This document shows, piece by piece, positions 1 through 6,025 of a DNA stretch of 6,222 nucleotides (positions are counted from its first letter, which is position 1; the number at the start of each line of letters is the position of its first letter). The stretch lies in assembly GCA_964611145.1 (NCBI GenBank), contig CAZSYM010000058.1, positions 1 through 6,222 of the forward strand, read 5' to 3'. The DNA comes from WFQV01 sp964611145. GTDB taxonomy: Bacteria > Bacteroidota > Ignavibacteria > Ignavibacteriales > Melioribacteraceae. A program made the translations under genes and the position numbers. The notes beneath the pieces were generated by a model. That model searched no databases and had not been told where the DNA came from. It worked only from the letters and a program-made list of their open reading frames with translations.

Positions 1-58
1 GAGAAGGCGCCCATCTTTCATTCGGTTCGAGAATTTCAAACGGATTGGGAGGTATCAT
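1..58 (-). CDS. N-terminus of an unidentified protein, cut by window edge
   Basis: An open frame starts at ATG 58-56 on the minus strand and runs off the left edge, giving 19 codons that read MIPPNPFEILEPNERWAPS. A good ribosome site (GAGG at 67-64, spacer of five A) precedes the ATG, and this is the main reason to believe it is a real gene start rather than chance. The peptide is proline-rich and hydrophilic, with no signal peptide or membrane segment at the N-terminus, so a cytoplasmic protein is likely. I do not recognise the family from so short a piece. It is transcribed divergently from the metalloprotease-like gene at 292. Confidence 0.6.
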   Translation of the reverse strand, partial: MIPPNPFEILEPNERWAPS

Positions 59-63
59 TTTTT

Positions 64-67
64 CCTC
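64..67 (-). promoter_or_regulatory. Shine-Dalgarno site of the gene truncated at the left edge
   Basis: On the minus strand GAGG is followed by five A residues and then ATG (58-56). An earlier ATG overlapping this site (70-68) hits a stop after three codons, so 58 is the only usable start here. Confidence 0.6.
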
Positions 68-123
68 ATGCTTTTAAGAATGTTATCCTTTTCCCTAAAT
101 TCTTTAATAGAAAATTACCTTTC

Positions 124-170
124 TTCTATGTGATTTTATCTTTTTTCACTTGCCCTAGCCTCACATAGAA
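124..170. repeat. Perfect 10-bp inverted repeat in the divergent intergenic region
   Basis: TTCTATGTGA (124-133) and its exact reverse complement TCACATAGAA (161-170) flank a 27-nt spacer. The arms are about 37 bp apart centre to centre, and the pair lies between two divergent genes. It has no GC-rich stem and no T-tract following it on either strand, so it does not look like a terminator. A paired operator or an RNA stem in the leader of the leftward gene are both possible. Nothing in the sequence decides between them. Confidence 0.4.
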
Positions 171-262
171 AAAATTTATATAAATGTAAAATAAGAAACA
201 ACTCCTCAATTTCAAAAAAATTTTAAGCATACAAGACAGGTTAATTTTCAAGCGGTTTTTCT

Positions 263-270
263 TAAATTTG
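263..270 (+). promoter_or_regulatory. Possible Bacteroidota-type -7 element for the M50-like gene
   Basis: TAAATTTG matches the TAnnTTTG element known for the primary sigma factor of Bacteroidota. It ends 21 nt before ATG 292, so transcription from it would start after the TTG at 268 and leave a short leader. A T-rich stretch near 244-248 sits where the upstream TTTG element would be, but it lacks the G. AT-rich sequence makes chance matches likely. Confidence 0.25.
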
Positions 271-291
271 TTCGAAGAATTTCAAAGAATA

Positions 292-975
292 ATGAAAATA
301 AAACTTAAAAAGAAACAAAAGAAACAGCTTGAAGTTGCAATATTACTTGCGCTGGCAATTTTTGTGATATTGCTGTGGGATACTTATTTGATTTATCCCA
401 TAAAGATGCTTGTGATTATATTGCATGAAATAAGCCACGGTATTGTTGCGGTTTTGTCGGGGCATACGGTTAAAAGTATTGAAATCACTCGGGAACTTGG
501 CGGACGGACGATAATTACAGGCGGCAATAGTTTTGCAGTGGCGTTTGCGGGTTATATCGGAAGTACAATATTAGGAGCGTTGTTCTTCTTTTCGGCATAC
601 AATATAAGATTGTTAAGAATTTTCTCGCTTTCTCTCGGTGTTGTAATTTTGCTTTTTACCGTAAATGTTTTTTCCGGTACATACGCTTTGCTTTTCGGTT
701 TGATTTTTGCAATCGTCCTTTTCCTTCTTCCCTTTTTAAAATATGAAAGAGTTGTGGGGTATATATACAAGTTTATCGGACTTACGAGCGTGCTTTATAT
801 TTTAACCGATATAAAAGAGGACTTGTTCGTTTCCGGCTTGCGTCAAACGGATGCGCAATTATTGGCGGAATTAACCGGTACTTCGCCTCTGCTTTGGGCA
901 TTTGTTTATTTGGGGATAAGTCTTTTTGTGCTTCTATTTCTTTTTCGATATGCTTTTAAAAAGGGAATGGCATAA
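292..975 (+). CDS. M50B-like integral membrane metallopeptidase
   Basis: This encodes a 227-residue polytopic membrane protein. After a very basic N-terminus (residues 2-11) come about seven hydrophobic segments, near residues 13-29, 40-57, 81-102, 111-129, 130-149, 156-172 and 200-218. The second segment carries HEISH at 45-49, the zinc-binding and catalytic motif of site-2-type proteases. The following text (SIEITRELGG, then AFAGYIGS) and the late TDIKEDL (172-178) and TDAQLLAELTG motifs fit the M50B-like family (Pfam Peptidase_M50B), whose substrates are mostly unknown. The usual N-P-x(n)-L-D-G third-ligand motif is not seen, and D173 or D177 may serve instead. I chose ATG 292 over the in-frame TTG at 268 because the TTG has no ribosome site and overlaps a possible promoter element. 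The gene stands alone and ends 4 bp from the convergent MFS gene. Family assignment is fairly sure, the role is unknown. Confidence 0.8.
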   Translation: MKIKLKKKQKKQLEVAILLALAIFVILLWDTYLIYPIKMLVIILHEISHGIVAVLSGHTVKSIEITRELGGRTIITGGNSFAVAFAGYIGSTILGALFFFSAYNIRLLRIFSLSLGVVILLFTVNVFSGTYALLFGLIFAIVLFLLPFLKYERVVGYIYKFIGLTSVLYILTDIKEDLFVSGLRQTDAQLLAELTGTSPLLWAFVYLGISLFVLLFLFRYAFKKGMA

Positions 976-979
976 ATTT

Positions 980-2284
980 TTATACCGCGCTTTCCGGTTC
1001 CTTCACGAAAGAAAAAATAGTAAGTCCCACAATAAAAAATACGTTAATCGTTAGAATGGCAAATTTTTGCTGTCCGGTTAAATAGCTGACAGCACCGAAT
1101 ACGAGTGGTCCCAAAATGGCGGAGCTTTTGCCGAAGAGGGAGTAAAACCCGAAGAATTCCGTTTTCCGTTCAGGTGGAGTGAGTTTGGACATAAGGCTTC
1201 TGCTGGTGGATTGCGTAGCGCCCATGACCATTCCCGCAAGCAAGCCTATCAGATAAAAGGAGTATTTCTGCATTACGGTTATATCGATATTTAATTGTCG
1301 AGCAAAAAGTAGATTGAGGAAACTATCCGTTGAGCTTGTAAAGAATGCCAAAGTAATCGTGAAAATCCAAATCAAAAGGGAAATTATGACGGTCTTTTTC
1401 TGCCCGATGGAATCCGCTAAAATTCCGAAGAAAACCGAGCCGAGGATTGCCGTGGATTGTACGATTAAAAAAAACATCATGAGGGATTGCATCGAAAATT
1501 GGAGGGTCGTTTTTGCATAATTCCCCGCAAAGAAGATTACCGTATTTACTCCCTCGATATAAAAGAAAAAGGAGAGAAGAAAAACGGCAAGATTTTTATG
1601 TTCTCTCAAATGGCTCAATGTGAATGCCACTCGTTCGAAACCAACCTTAAAATATGATATCCCCTCGTTCTTTTTCCTTCTCGAATCGTGTAGAAAAAGG
1701 AAAATAGGCAAGGCAAATACCAAAAAGAAAAGAGCGGAAAGGGGTAGAGTTTCTTTAATTAAATTTTTCTGAATAAAAGGATAAATCAAAGCGAGAGAAG
1801 CCAAGGAACCCAAATACCCCATTGCAAAACCGTAACCACTGACCCGACCGTAATTTTTAGGGACTGTTATTTCGGGTAGAAATGCATCATAAAAAACCAA
1901 GGCGGATTCGAAGCCGATATTGGCAAGAATAAAAAGCAACAATGCCGCGGTTATCGTGCCGGGACCCGTAAAATAAAGTAATGCTGTTGAAAAAATACAA
2001 AGAAGCGAAAAGAACAGCAGGAAACGTTTTTTGCCCGCTGAATAATCCGCAATGGCACCCAAAACGGGGGAAATACCGGCGGTTATGAACATCGATATGC
2101 TTACGCCCAAACTCCAATATAAATCACCGATGGGATTCGAATTAGCTATTACCTCTTTGAAATAAACGGCGAAGATAAAGGTTACTACAATAATCGAATA
2201 AGAAGTATTCGCAAAATCGTAAAGTGTCCAAACGAAAATCTTGGCTTTATTTTCTTTGGATTTTTTTTGGTAAAGATTCTTCAA
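980..2284 (-). CDS. UMF1/Atg22-family major facilitator transporter
   Basis: This 434-residue protein has about twelve hydrophobic segments and is a major facilitator of the UMF1 type (Pfam Atg22-like). Diagnostic pieces are WTLYDFANTSYS (19-30), the MFS motif-A loop GAIADYSAGKKR (76-87) and its second-half counterpart GILADSIGQKK (287-297), FYDAFLPEI (131-139), and GATQSTSRSLMSKLTP (355-370) followed by EFFGFYSLFGK (376-386). A basic loop near 201-215 joins the two halves. Yeast Atg22 exports amino acids from the vacuole, but bacterial UMF1 substrates are generally undefined, so none is assigned. The start is TTG 2284, inside the end of nusB: AGAGGA at 2294-2289 lies 4 nt upstream and no better start lies downstream before the conserved region. 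The 38-bp overlap with nusB suggests translational coupling. It is the last gene of the cluster, with no clear terminator after it. Confidence 0.9.
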   Translation of the reverse strand: MKNLYQKKSKENKAKIFVWTLYDFANTSYSIIVVTFIFAVYFKEVIANSNPIGDLYWSLGVSISMFITAGISPVLGAIADYSAGKKRFLLFFSLLCIFSTALLYFTGPGTITAALLLFILANIGFESALVFYDAFLPEITVPKNYGRVSGYGFAMGYLGSLASLALIYPFIQKNLIKETLPLSALFFLVFALPIFLFLHDSRRKKNEGISYFKVGFERVAFTLSHLREHKNLAVFLLSFFFYIEGVNTVIFFAGNYAKTTLQFSMQSLMMFFLIVQSTAILGSVFFGILADSIGQKKTVIISLLIWIFTITLAFFTSSTDSFLNLLFARQLNIDITVMQKYSFYLIGLLAGMVMGATQSTSRSLMSKLTPPERKTEFFGFYSLFGKSSAILGPLVFGAVSYLTGQQKFAILTINVFFIVGLTIFSFVKEPESAV

Positions 2285-2732
2285 TAAGTCCTCTTCCGGA
2301 TTTATTCAACTTACCGGATTGTTTCAAGTCGGTGAGAATGGCATCTAAGACGCCATTTATAAATTTTCCCGATTTTGCCGTGCTATATTCTTTTGCAATT
2401 TCAATCGCTTCGTTTATGGAAACCTTAGGAGGAATATCGGGAAAATAAAGAAGCTCGGCAATTGCAATCCGCAGGAGTATTCTATCGATAAGAGCAATCC
2501 TTTCCATTTCCCAATTGTTGACTTTCTCTCTAATCATTTCATCCAAATCCTTGCGATTTGCAATCACCTTGGCAATAAGACTTTTACCGAAAGATTTATC
2601 GTTTTCGTTTTTAACTTCGACAAACATTCCTTCAATCAGTTCATCCAAACCATCGCCGTTCATCTCAAATGCATACAAAGCCAATAGCGCTTTCTCGCGA
2701 ATTACTCTCCTGTTGAATTTTTTTTCTGACAT
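2247..2732 (-). CDS. nusB: Transcription antitermination protein NusB
   Basis: This is a 161-residue cytoplasmic all-helical protein. NusB binds the boxA element of rRNA leader transcripts together with ribosomal protein S10 (NusE) and helps RNA polymerase resist Rho-dependent termination. The family pattern is clear: RRVIREKALLALYAFEM (8-24) with the arginine-rich start that contacts RNA, then NWEMERIALIDRILLRIAIAE (73-93), IPPKVSINEAIEIAKEY (100-116) and KSGKFINGVLDAI (120-132). After the end of the fold at about residue 137 there is a basic tail of some 24 residues (KQSGKLNK to PKKIQRK), somewhat longer than the shortest NusB proteins. ATG 2732 is supported by GGAAGAAAG at 2747-2739 with a 6-nt spacer. 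The gene lies 28 bp after leucine dehydrogenase and overlaps the MFS gene by 38 bp, and the tail codons hold that gene's ribosome site. Confidence 0.95.
   Translation of the reverse strand: MSEKKFNRRVIREKALLALYAFEMNGDGLDELIEGMFVEVKNENDKSFGKSLIAKVIANRKDLDEMIREKVNNWEMERIALIDRILLRIAIAELLYFPDIPPKVSINEAIEIAKEYSTAKSGKFINGVLDAILTDLKQSGKLNKSGRGLIEESLPKKIQRK
2289..2297 (-). promoter_or_regulatory. Internal ribosome binding site for the MFS gene, within nusB
   Basis: GGAAGAGGA on the minus strand lies inside the nusB coding sequence, 4 nt before TTG 2284. It decides the non-ATG start of the transporter and supports coupled translation with nusB. Confidence 0.55.
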
Positions 2733-2760
2733 CTAATTCTTTCTTCCGAAATACTTTTTA

Positions 2761-3840
2761 TTATTTAACACCGTTCGAATAAATATTTTTCATGCTTGCA
2801 ATCTTGTTCAATCTCTCTTCCGCTATGTGATTGGATGCCGCCATTGTGGAAATATTTTGCTCTTTGGCAATTGCATAGATGTTTTGCAATATGTCGTAAA
2901 TCCCTTCCGCTTGTTTTATCGCTCTGTCCTGGCGGTATCCCTCAATTTCGTTTGCCACATTGATTAAACCTCCCGCATTTATAACATAGTCGGGAGCGAA
3001 AAGTATCTCGCGTTCTTTCAATACCACACTGTGTTTATCGTCATCTTCCAATTGACTATTGGCACCGCCAGCAATAATTTCGCATTTCAAGCGAGGAATG
3101 GTTTCATCGTTAATCACGGAACCTATCGCGTTCGGTGAGAAAATATCGCAATCCACATCGTAGATTTCTTCCGGTTTTACCACATGAGCTTTTACCGTGT
3201 GCAAAGCGGTTCTTATTTTCTCCTCGTCAATATCCGTAATGAAAAGCTCCGCCCCTTCGTGATAGAGATGTTCGCATAAATATCTTCCGACGGAGCCGAC
3301 TCCTTGAATAGCAATCTTTTTACCTTTGAGGGAGTCGCTACCCCATTTCTCCTTTGCGCTTGCTTTCATTCCTACGAAAACACCGTAGGCGGTAACTGTC
3401 GAGGGATTTCCCGAACCGCCGAGTGCCTTCGAGATGCCGACTACATGCTTGGTTTCCATTCGCACATATTCCATGTCTTTTACATCCGTGCCCATATCCT
3501 CGGAGGTTATGTAACGTCCCCCCAATCCGTTAACAAATTTTCCGAAAGTCCGAAAGAGCAACTCACTTTTATCTTTCTTGGGATTGCCCATTATTATTGC
3601 TTTCCCTCCGCCTAAATTAAGTCCCGTAACAGCGGCTTTATATGTCATTCCTCTTGAAAGGCGCAAAGCGTCTTCCAAGGCATCCTCTTCGGATTCGTAA
3701 TTCCACATCCGTGCGCCGCCTATGGCGGGTCCTAAAGTGGTATCGTGAATCGCAATAATAGCACGCAAGCCGGAATTTTTATCCGACAAAAAAAGTACTT
3801 CTTCGTGATTGTGCTTTTCTATTTTTTCAAACATGTCCAT
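2761..3840 (-). CDS. ldh: Leucine (branched-chain amino acid) dehydrogenase
   Basis: This 359-residue cytoplasmic enzyme belongs to the Glu/Leu/Phe/Val dehydrogenase family, which reversibly deaminates L-leucine, valine or isoleucine to the 2-oxo acid with NAD+. It aligns along its whole length with what I recall of Bacillus leucine dehydrogenases. Visible residues are K68 (GMTYK) and the catalytic K80 (LNLGGGK), D115 in YITSEDMG, SSGNPS-like GSGNPSTVTAYG (142-153), and the Rossmann motif GVGSVG (180-185) with D203 at the end of the next strand, as expected for NAD rather than NADP. APDYVINAGG (282-291) closes the active site. ATG 3840 is chosen because it puts K68, K80 and D115 at family numbering and has GAGGTAAGG directly upstream. 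A TTG 14 codons earlier lies inside the preceding gene. Pocket positions I40, S113 and L292 differ from the classical L40, A113 and V291, so exact substrate preference is uncertain. The symbol follows common use for this family. Confidence 0.92.
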   Translation of the reverse strand: MDMFEKIEKHNHEEVLFLSDKNSGLRAIIAIHDTTLGPAIGGARMWNYESEEDALEDALRLSRGMTYKAAVTGLNLGGGKAIIMGNPKKDKSELLFRTFGKFVNGLGGRYITSEDMGTDVKDMEYVRMETKHVVGISKALGGSGNPSTVTAYGVFVGMKASAKEKWGSDSLKGKKIAIQGVGSVGRYLCEHLYHEGAELFITDIDEEKIRTALHTVKAHVVKPEEIYDVDCDIFSPNAIGSVINDETIPRLKCEIIAGGANSQLEDDDKHSVVLKEREILFAPDYVINAGGLINVANEIEGYRQDRAIKQAEGIYDILQNIYAIAKEQNISTMAASNHIAEERLNKIASMKNIYSNGVK

Positions 3841-3849
3841 CCTTACCTC
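3841..3849 (-). promoter_or_regulatory. Strong Shine-Dalgarno site of leucine dehydrogenase
   Basis: GAGGTAAGG on the minus strand abuts ATG 3840, with GAGGT ending 4 nt before it. A second in-frame ATG at 3834 would be 6 nt from the AAGG end, so it is a possible alternative start that would shorten the protein by two residues. Confidence 0.6.
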
Positions 3850-3863
3850 GTGCTTTAAATTAC

Positions 3864-4853
3864 TTAAATGGCAAAGAACCAAAATAACACCAGAGCGATG
3901 CTATCCCGCAAAGCAAAATAAAATGACTTTCGCCAATTTAACCTATATTCAGATGAAATTCCATTAACCTTTATGCCGAAAAAGTCGCACATCTCAAAAA
4001 TGCGTCGGAGATGAAAAGCATCGGAGATAACTAATATCCTTTTTCGTCCTTTGGTAATCAGTTGTTCCTTTATGAAACGTATTTGTTCGATTGTCGATTT
4101 TGTTTTGTATTCGGGTAATATATCTTTCATGGGAATGCCGTTTTTCAACAGCACTATTTTTGCTGCGCGTCCTTCGGCAATCTCGCCCGGAGATTTTCCA
4201 CCGGTTACTTGTATTTTATTTATAAGATGTTCGCGGTATAATTGAACGGCTTTCATGATTCGCCCTCGGAAAATGGGGCTCGGTTCCGTTCTGCGCCATA
4301 CCGCCGCTCCCATTATTACTCCCACATCGAATTTTTCGCGGTAGTGTTTGCTACTTTCCGCTTCTTTTTGAGTCTTTATATTTAAAGTTATTGCATATCC
4401 CAACAATAACAGAATTGCAAAGAATACTCTTGCCCAACTCTTTCCAAACGTTGGCTTGCTGGAAATCAAATAAAAGGATTTAAAAGAATATAATGCAAAA
4501 GAAAACAATAAGAAAAGAAGTGTGAGGATTCTTGAATAGGAATAAGTAACCAGAAAGATTTTTGAGAGATAATTTTCTTGCGAGAGGGGAAAAGCCAACG
4601 AGAGTAAGAGTATTTCCAACACCGAAATCACAAGCATAAATTTTAATTCGGCTATGGCAAATTTTCCCATTCGATTTTTTACAATCAGTCCCCATACAAT
4701 TAACAAAAAGGGCAGGATGTTCAAAAGATTGCCGAAATAAAAGAAAGAGTAATCGCTCAAGGAAAGCCCGTTATGATAATACTTGAAAAAAAACAGTTCG
4801 AGTATGTAGAAAGTGGAAAGGGATAGAATCAAAATTTTGAGTTTGGATTGCAT
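3864..4853 (-). CDS. Membrane-anchored DUF218 protein (SanA/YdcF/ElyC-like)
   Basis: This 329-residue protein has two parts. Residues 5-159 hold about five hydrophobic segments (near 5-23, 41-58, 70-88, 109-130 and 140-159). Residues 175 to about 300 form a DUF218 domain, recognisable by DVGVIMGAAVW (176-186), PSPIFRGRI, then QVTGGKSPGEIAEG (215-228), KSTIEQIRFI and VISDAFHLRR (275-284). The end (314-329) is hydrophobic again. DUF218 proteins such as E. coli ElyC and SanA act in envelope and peptidoglycan homeostasis, with no defined reaction for most members, so an envelope role is a family-level inference. The soluble domain probably lies on one face of the inner membrane after the fifth segment. 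ATG 4853 was chosen; a GTG at 4865 (four codons longer) is an alternative, and neither has a strong ribosome site. It sits 19 bp after the ABC ATPase gene and 23 bp before leucine dehydrogenase. Confidence 0.82.
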   Translation of the reverse strand: MQSKLKILILSLSTFYILELFFFKYYHNGLSLSDYSFFYFGNLLNILPFLLIVWGLIVKNRMGKFAIAELKFMLVISVLEILLLSLAFPLSQENYLSKIFLVTYSYSRILTLLFLLFSFALYSFKSFYLISSKPTFGKSWARVFFAILLLLGYAITLNIKTQKEAESSKHYREKFDVGVIMGAAVWRRTEPSPIFRGRIMKAVQLYREHLINKIQVTGGKSPGEIAEGRAAKIVLLKNGIPMKDILPEYKTKSTIEQIRFIKEQLITKGRKRILVISDAFHLRRIFEMCDFFGIKVNGISSEYRLNWRKSFYFALRDSIALVLFWFFAI

Positions 4854-4872
4854 TGTTTCGTCCACATTTTGG

Positions 4873-5643
4873 TTAAGGTCTAATCAAAACATCGATTAAA
4901 TTTTCTCTTTCGATAATTTCCGTTTTCACACCGAACACGTATTCGATATTTTGTGTATTCAAAACTTCTTTTACTCCACCGTCCCGCACTATTTTGCCTT
5001 CTTTCAACAATATTACCCGCTGGGAAAAATGAGCGGGCAGATTCAAATCGTGGGATACGAAAACCACTGTAAGTCCTTTTTCCCCGTTCAATTTTTTTAG
5101 AATTTCATAAATAGCTATTTGATGTTTTACGTCCAAATGCGCATTTGCTTCGTCGAGCAGAAGGATGTCCGGTTCTTGCGCCAGTGCACGCGCTATAAAA
5201 GCTCGTTGTGCTTCGCCTCCGGAGACGTGAAAAATCGGTTTCCTTTCATATCGCTTTATGTCCAGCAACTCCATTGCGTTATCAACCACCGCTCTATCTT
5301 CTTCGGTTTCATAGCCGAAATAATTCAGATAAGGATTTCTACCCATTGTTACTATTTCACGAATTGTAAAGGGATATGCCACGGTGTTGTTTTGAGGGAC
5401 GTATGCTATTGTTTTTGCTCGTTCTTTCGGCGGGAGCGTGTTTATCTCCTTTGAATTCAGTAACACATGCCCTTTTCGGGGAATAATATTTCCTGCCATG
5501 ATTTTAAGAAGTGTAGATTTTCCCGAGCCGTTTGGTCCCAATAAAGCAAGAAATTCCCCTTTGGCAATTTTCATAGTGATATCCGAAATACGGAAACTTT
5601 CCTTTTCACTGTAAAAATGCGTTATGTTTTTGAGCTCAAGCAT
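4873..5643 (-). CDS. ABC importer ATPase, FecE/BtuD (iron-siderophore/cobalamin) type
   Basis: This 256-residue single-domain ABC ATPase would sit on the inner face of the membrane and power a permease. It shows Walker A GPNGSGKST (36-44), Q-loop YVPQN (Q84), the TIREIVTMGRNPYL region (93-106) typical of FecCD-type importer ATPases, signature VSGGEAQR (140-147), Walker B ILLLDE (160-165) and H-loop SHD (H198). These mark the family that imports iron-siderophores, haem or vitamin B12, but the sequence does not tell which. After Walker B the usual DEPT reads DEAN, leading to HLD; the catalytic glutamate is kept. ATG 5643 is the only sensible start, although no Shine-Dalgarno site precedes it. 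Partner permease and binding-protein genes are absent: tRNA genes lie upstream and a DUF218 gene downstream. It is the first gene of the cluster. Confidence 0.9.
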   Translation of the reverse strand: MLELKNITHFYSEKESFRISDITMKIAKGEFLALLGPNGSGKSTLLKIMAGNIIPRKGHVLLNSKEINTLPPKERAKTIAYVPQNNTVAYPFTIREIVTMGRNPYLNYFGYETEEDRAVVDNAMELLDIKRYERKPIFHVSGGEAQRAFIARALAQEPDILLLDEANAHLDVKHQIAIYEILKKLNGEKGLTVVFVSHDLNLPAHFSQRVILLKEGKIVRDGGVKEVLNTQNIEYVFGVKTEIIERENLIDVLIRP

Positions 5644-5678
5644 GCATTTGGTTAATCATGTGAAAGAATTCGTGTTAG

Positions 5679-5686
5679 CAAAATTA
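5679..5686 (-). promoter_or_regulatory. Possible promoter element for the five-gene operon
   Basis: TAATTTTG on the minus strand matches the Bacteroidota TAnnTTTG -7 box. It lies 35 nt before ATG 5643 and downstream of the tRNA terminator, where the operon promoter is needed. A TTTTT run about 17-21 nt upstream is only a weak -33 match. An overlapping sigma70-like reading (TATCAT) is also possible. Confidence 0.35.
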
Positions 5687-5702
5687 TGATAACAAGATGT
5701 TT

Positions 5703-5734
5703 AAAAATAAAAAAGCCTCGCAAAAACGAGGCTT
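5703..5734 (-). terminator. Rho-independent terminator of the tRNA operon
   Basis: On the minus strand the 8-bp perfect stem AAGCCTCG/CGAGGCTT with a 6-nt loop (5734-5713) is followed by TTTTTTATTTTTAA. It begins 8 nt after the 3' end of tRNA-Glu and separates the tRNA transcript from the ABC ATPase gene. Confidence 0.9.
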
Positions 5735-5742
5735 AAGAAGAG

Positions 5743-5814
5743 TGACCCCAACGGGATTCGAACCCGTATTTCAGCCGTGAAAGGGCTGTATCCTAACCAT
5801 TAGATGATGGGGCC
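5743..5814 (-). tRNA. tRNA-Glu (anticodon TTC)
   Basis: The 72-nt minus-strand sequence folds as a full cloverleaf. The acceptor GGCCCCA pairs with TGGGGTC (one G-T pair), discriminator A. The anticodon stem CAGCC/GGCTG encloses CTTTCAC, with TTC at 5781-5779. The T stem ACGGG/CCCGT has the loop TTCGAAT. CCA is not encoded. It is the last tRNA before the terminator. Confidence 0.97.
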
Positions 5815-5822
5815 AAAACTCG

Positions 5823-5897
5823 GGTGAGTAAAGGGACTTGAACCCTTGACCTTCTGGGCCACAACCAGACGCTCTAACCAACTGAGCTATACCCACC
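5823..5897 (-). tRNA. tRNA-His (anticodon GTG)
   Basis: The minus strand folds as a 75-nt cloverleaf with acceptor GTGGGTA/TACTCAC, anticodon stem TCTGG/CCAGA and loop TTGTGGC (GTG at 5862-5860). The histidine-specific extra G at position -1 is encoded (5897) and faces discriminator C73 (5823), the hallmark recognised by histidyl-tRNA synthetase. CCA is not encoded. It is 8 nt upstream of tRNA-Glu. Confidence 0.97.
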
Positions 5898-5910
5898 ATA
5901 AAATTAAAAG

Positions 5911-5984
5911 TACGCCAGGGAGGACTCGAACCTCCAACCTACGGCTTAGAAGGCCGTTGCTCTATCCTGTTGAGCTACTGGCGC
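5911..5984 (-). tRNA. tRNA-Arg (anticodon TCT)
   Basis: The 74-nt minus-strand cloverleaf has acceptor GCGCCAG/CTGGCGT with one G-T pair, discriminator A, D stem GCTC/GAGC, anticodon stem ACGGC/GCCGT with loop CTTCTAA (TCT at 5950-5948) and T arm GGAGG-TTCGAGT-CCTCC. It reads AGA codons (and possibly AGG by wobble). CCA is not encoded. It is the first tRNA of the cluster, 13 nt before tRNA-His. Confidence 0.97.
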
Positions 5985-6025
5985 ATTTAATTTCGAGCGT
6001 TTTCACTCTAACTGGGAGCTCAGTA

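Noticed and set aside
124..170. Inverted repeat as a terminator.
   Set aside because: The stem is AT-rich with a 27-nt loop, and no T-tract follows on either strand.
268..291. Upstream in-frame TTG start for the M50-like gene.
   Set aside because: There is no ribosome site before it, and it overlaps a possible TAAATTTG promoter element. ATG 292 gives a typical basic N-terminus.
3304..3615. Plus-strand open frame of 103 codons.
   Set aside because: It lies entirely antisense within leucine dehydrogenase, whose protein is clearly conserved, and it resembles no known family.
3841..3882. Longer leucine dehydrogenase starting at TTG 3882.
   Set aside because: It would overlap the end of the DUF218 gene, and the 14 extra residues do not match the family. 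ATG 3840 has a strong ribosome site and gives family residue numbering.
5119..5454. Plus-strand open frame of 111 codons.
   Set aside because: It is antisense to the ABC ATPase between the signature and the N-terminal third, is cysteine-rich without pattern, and has no ribosome site that I can see.
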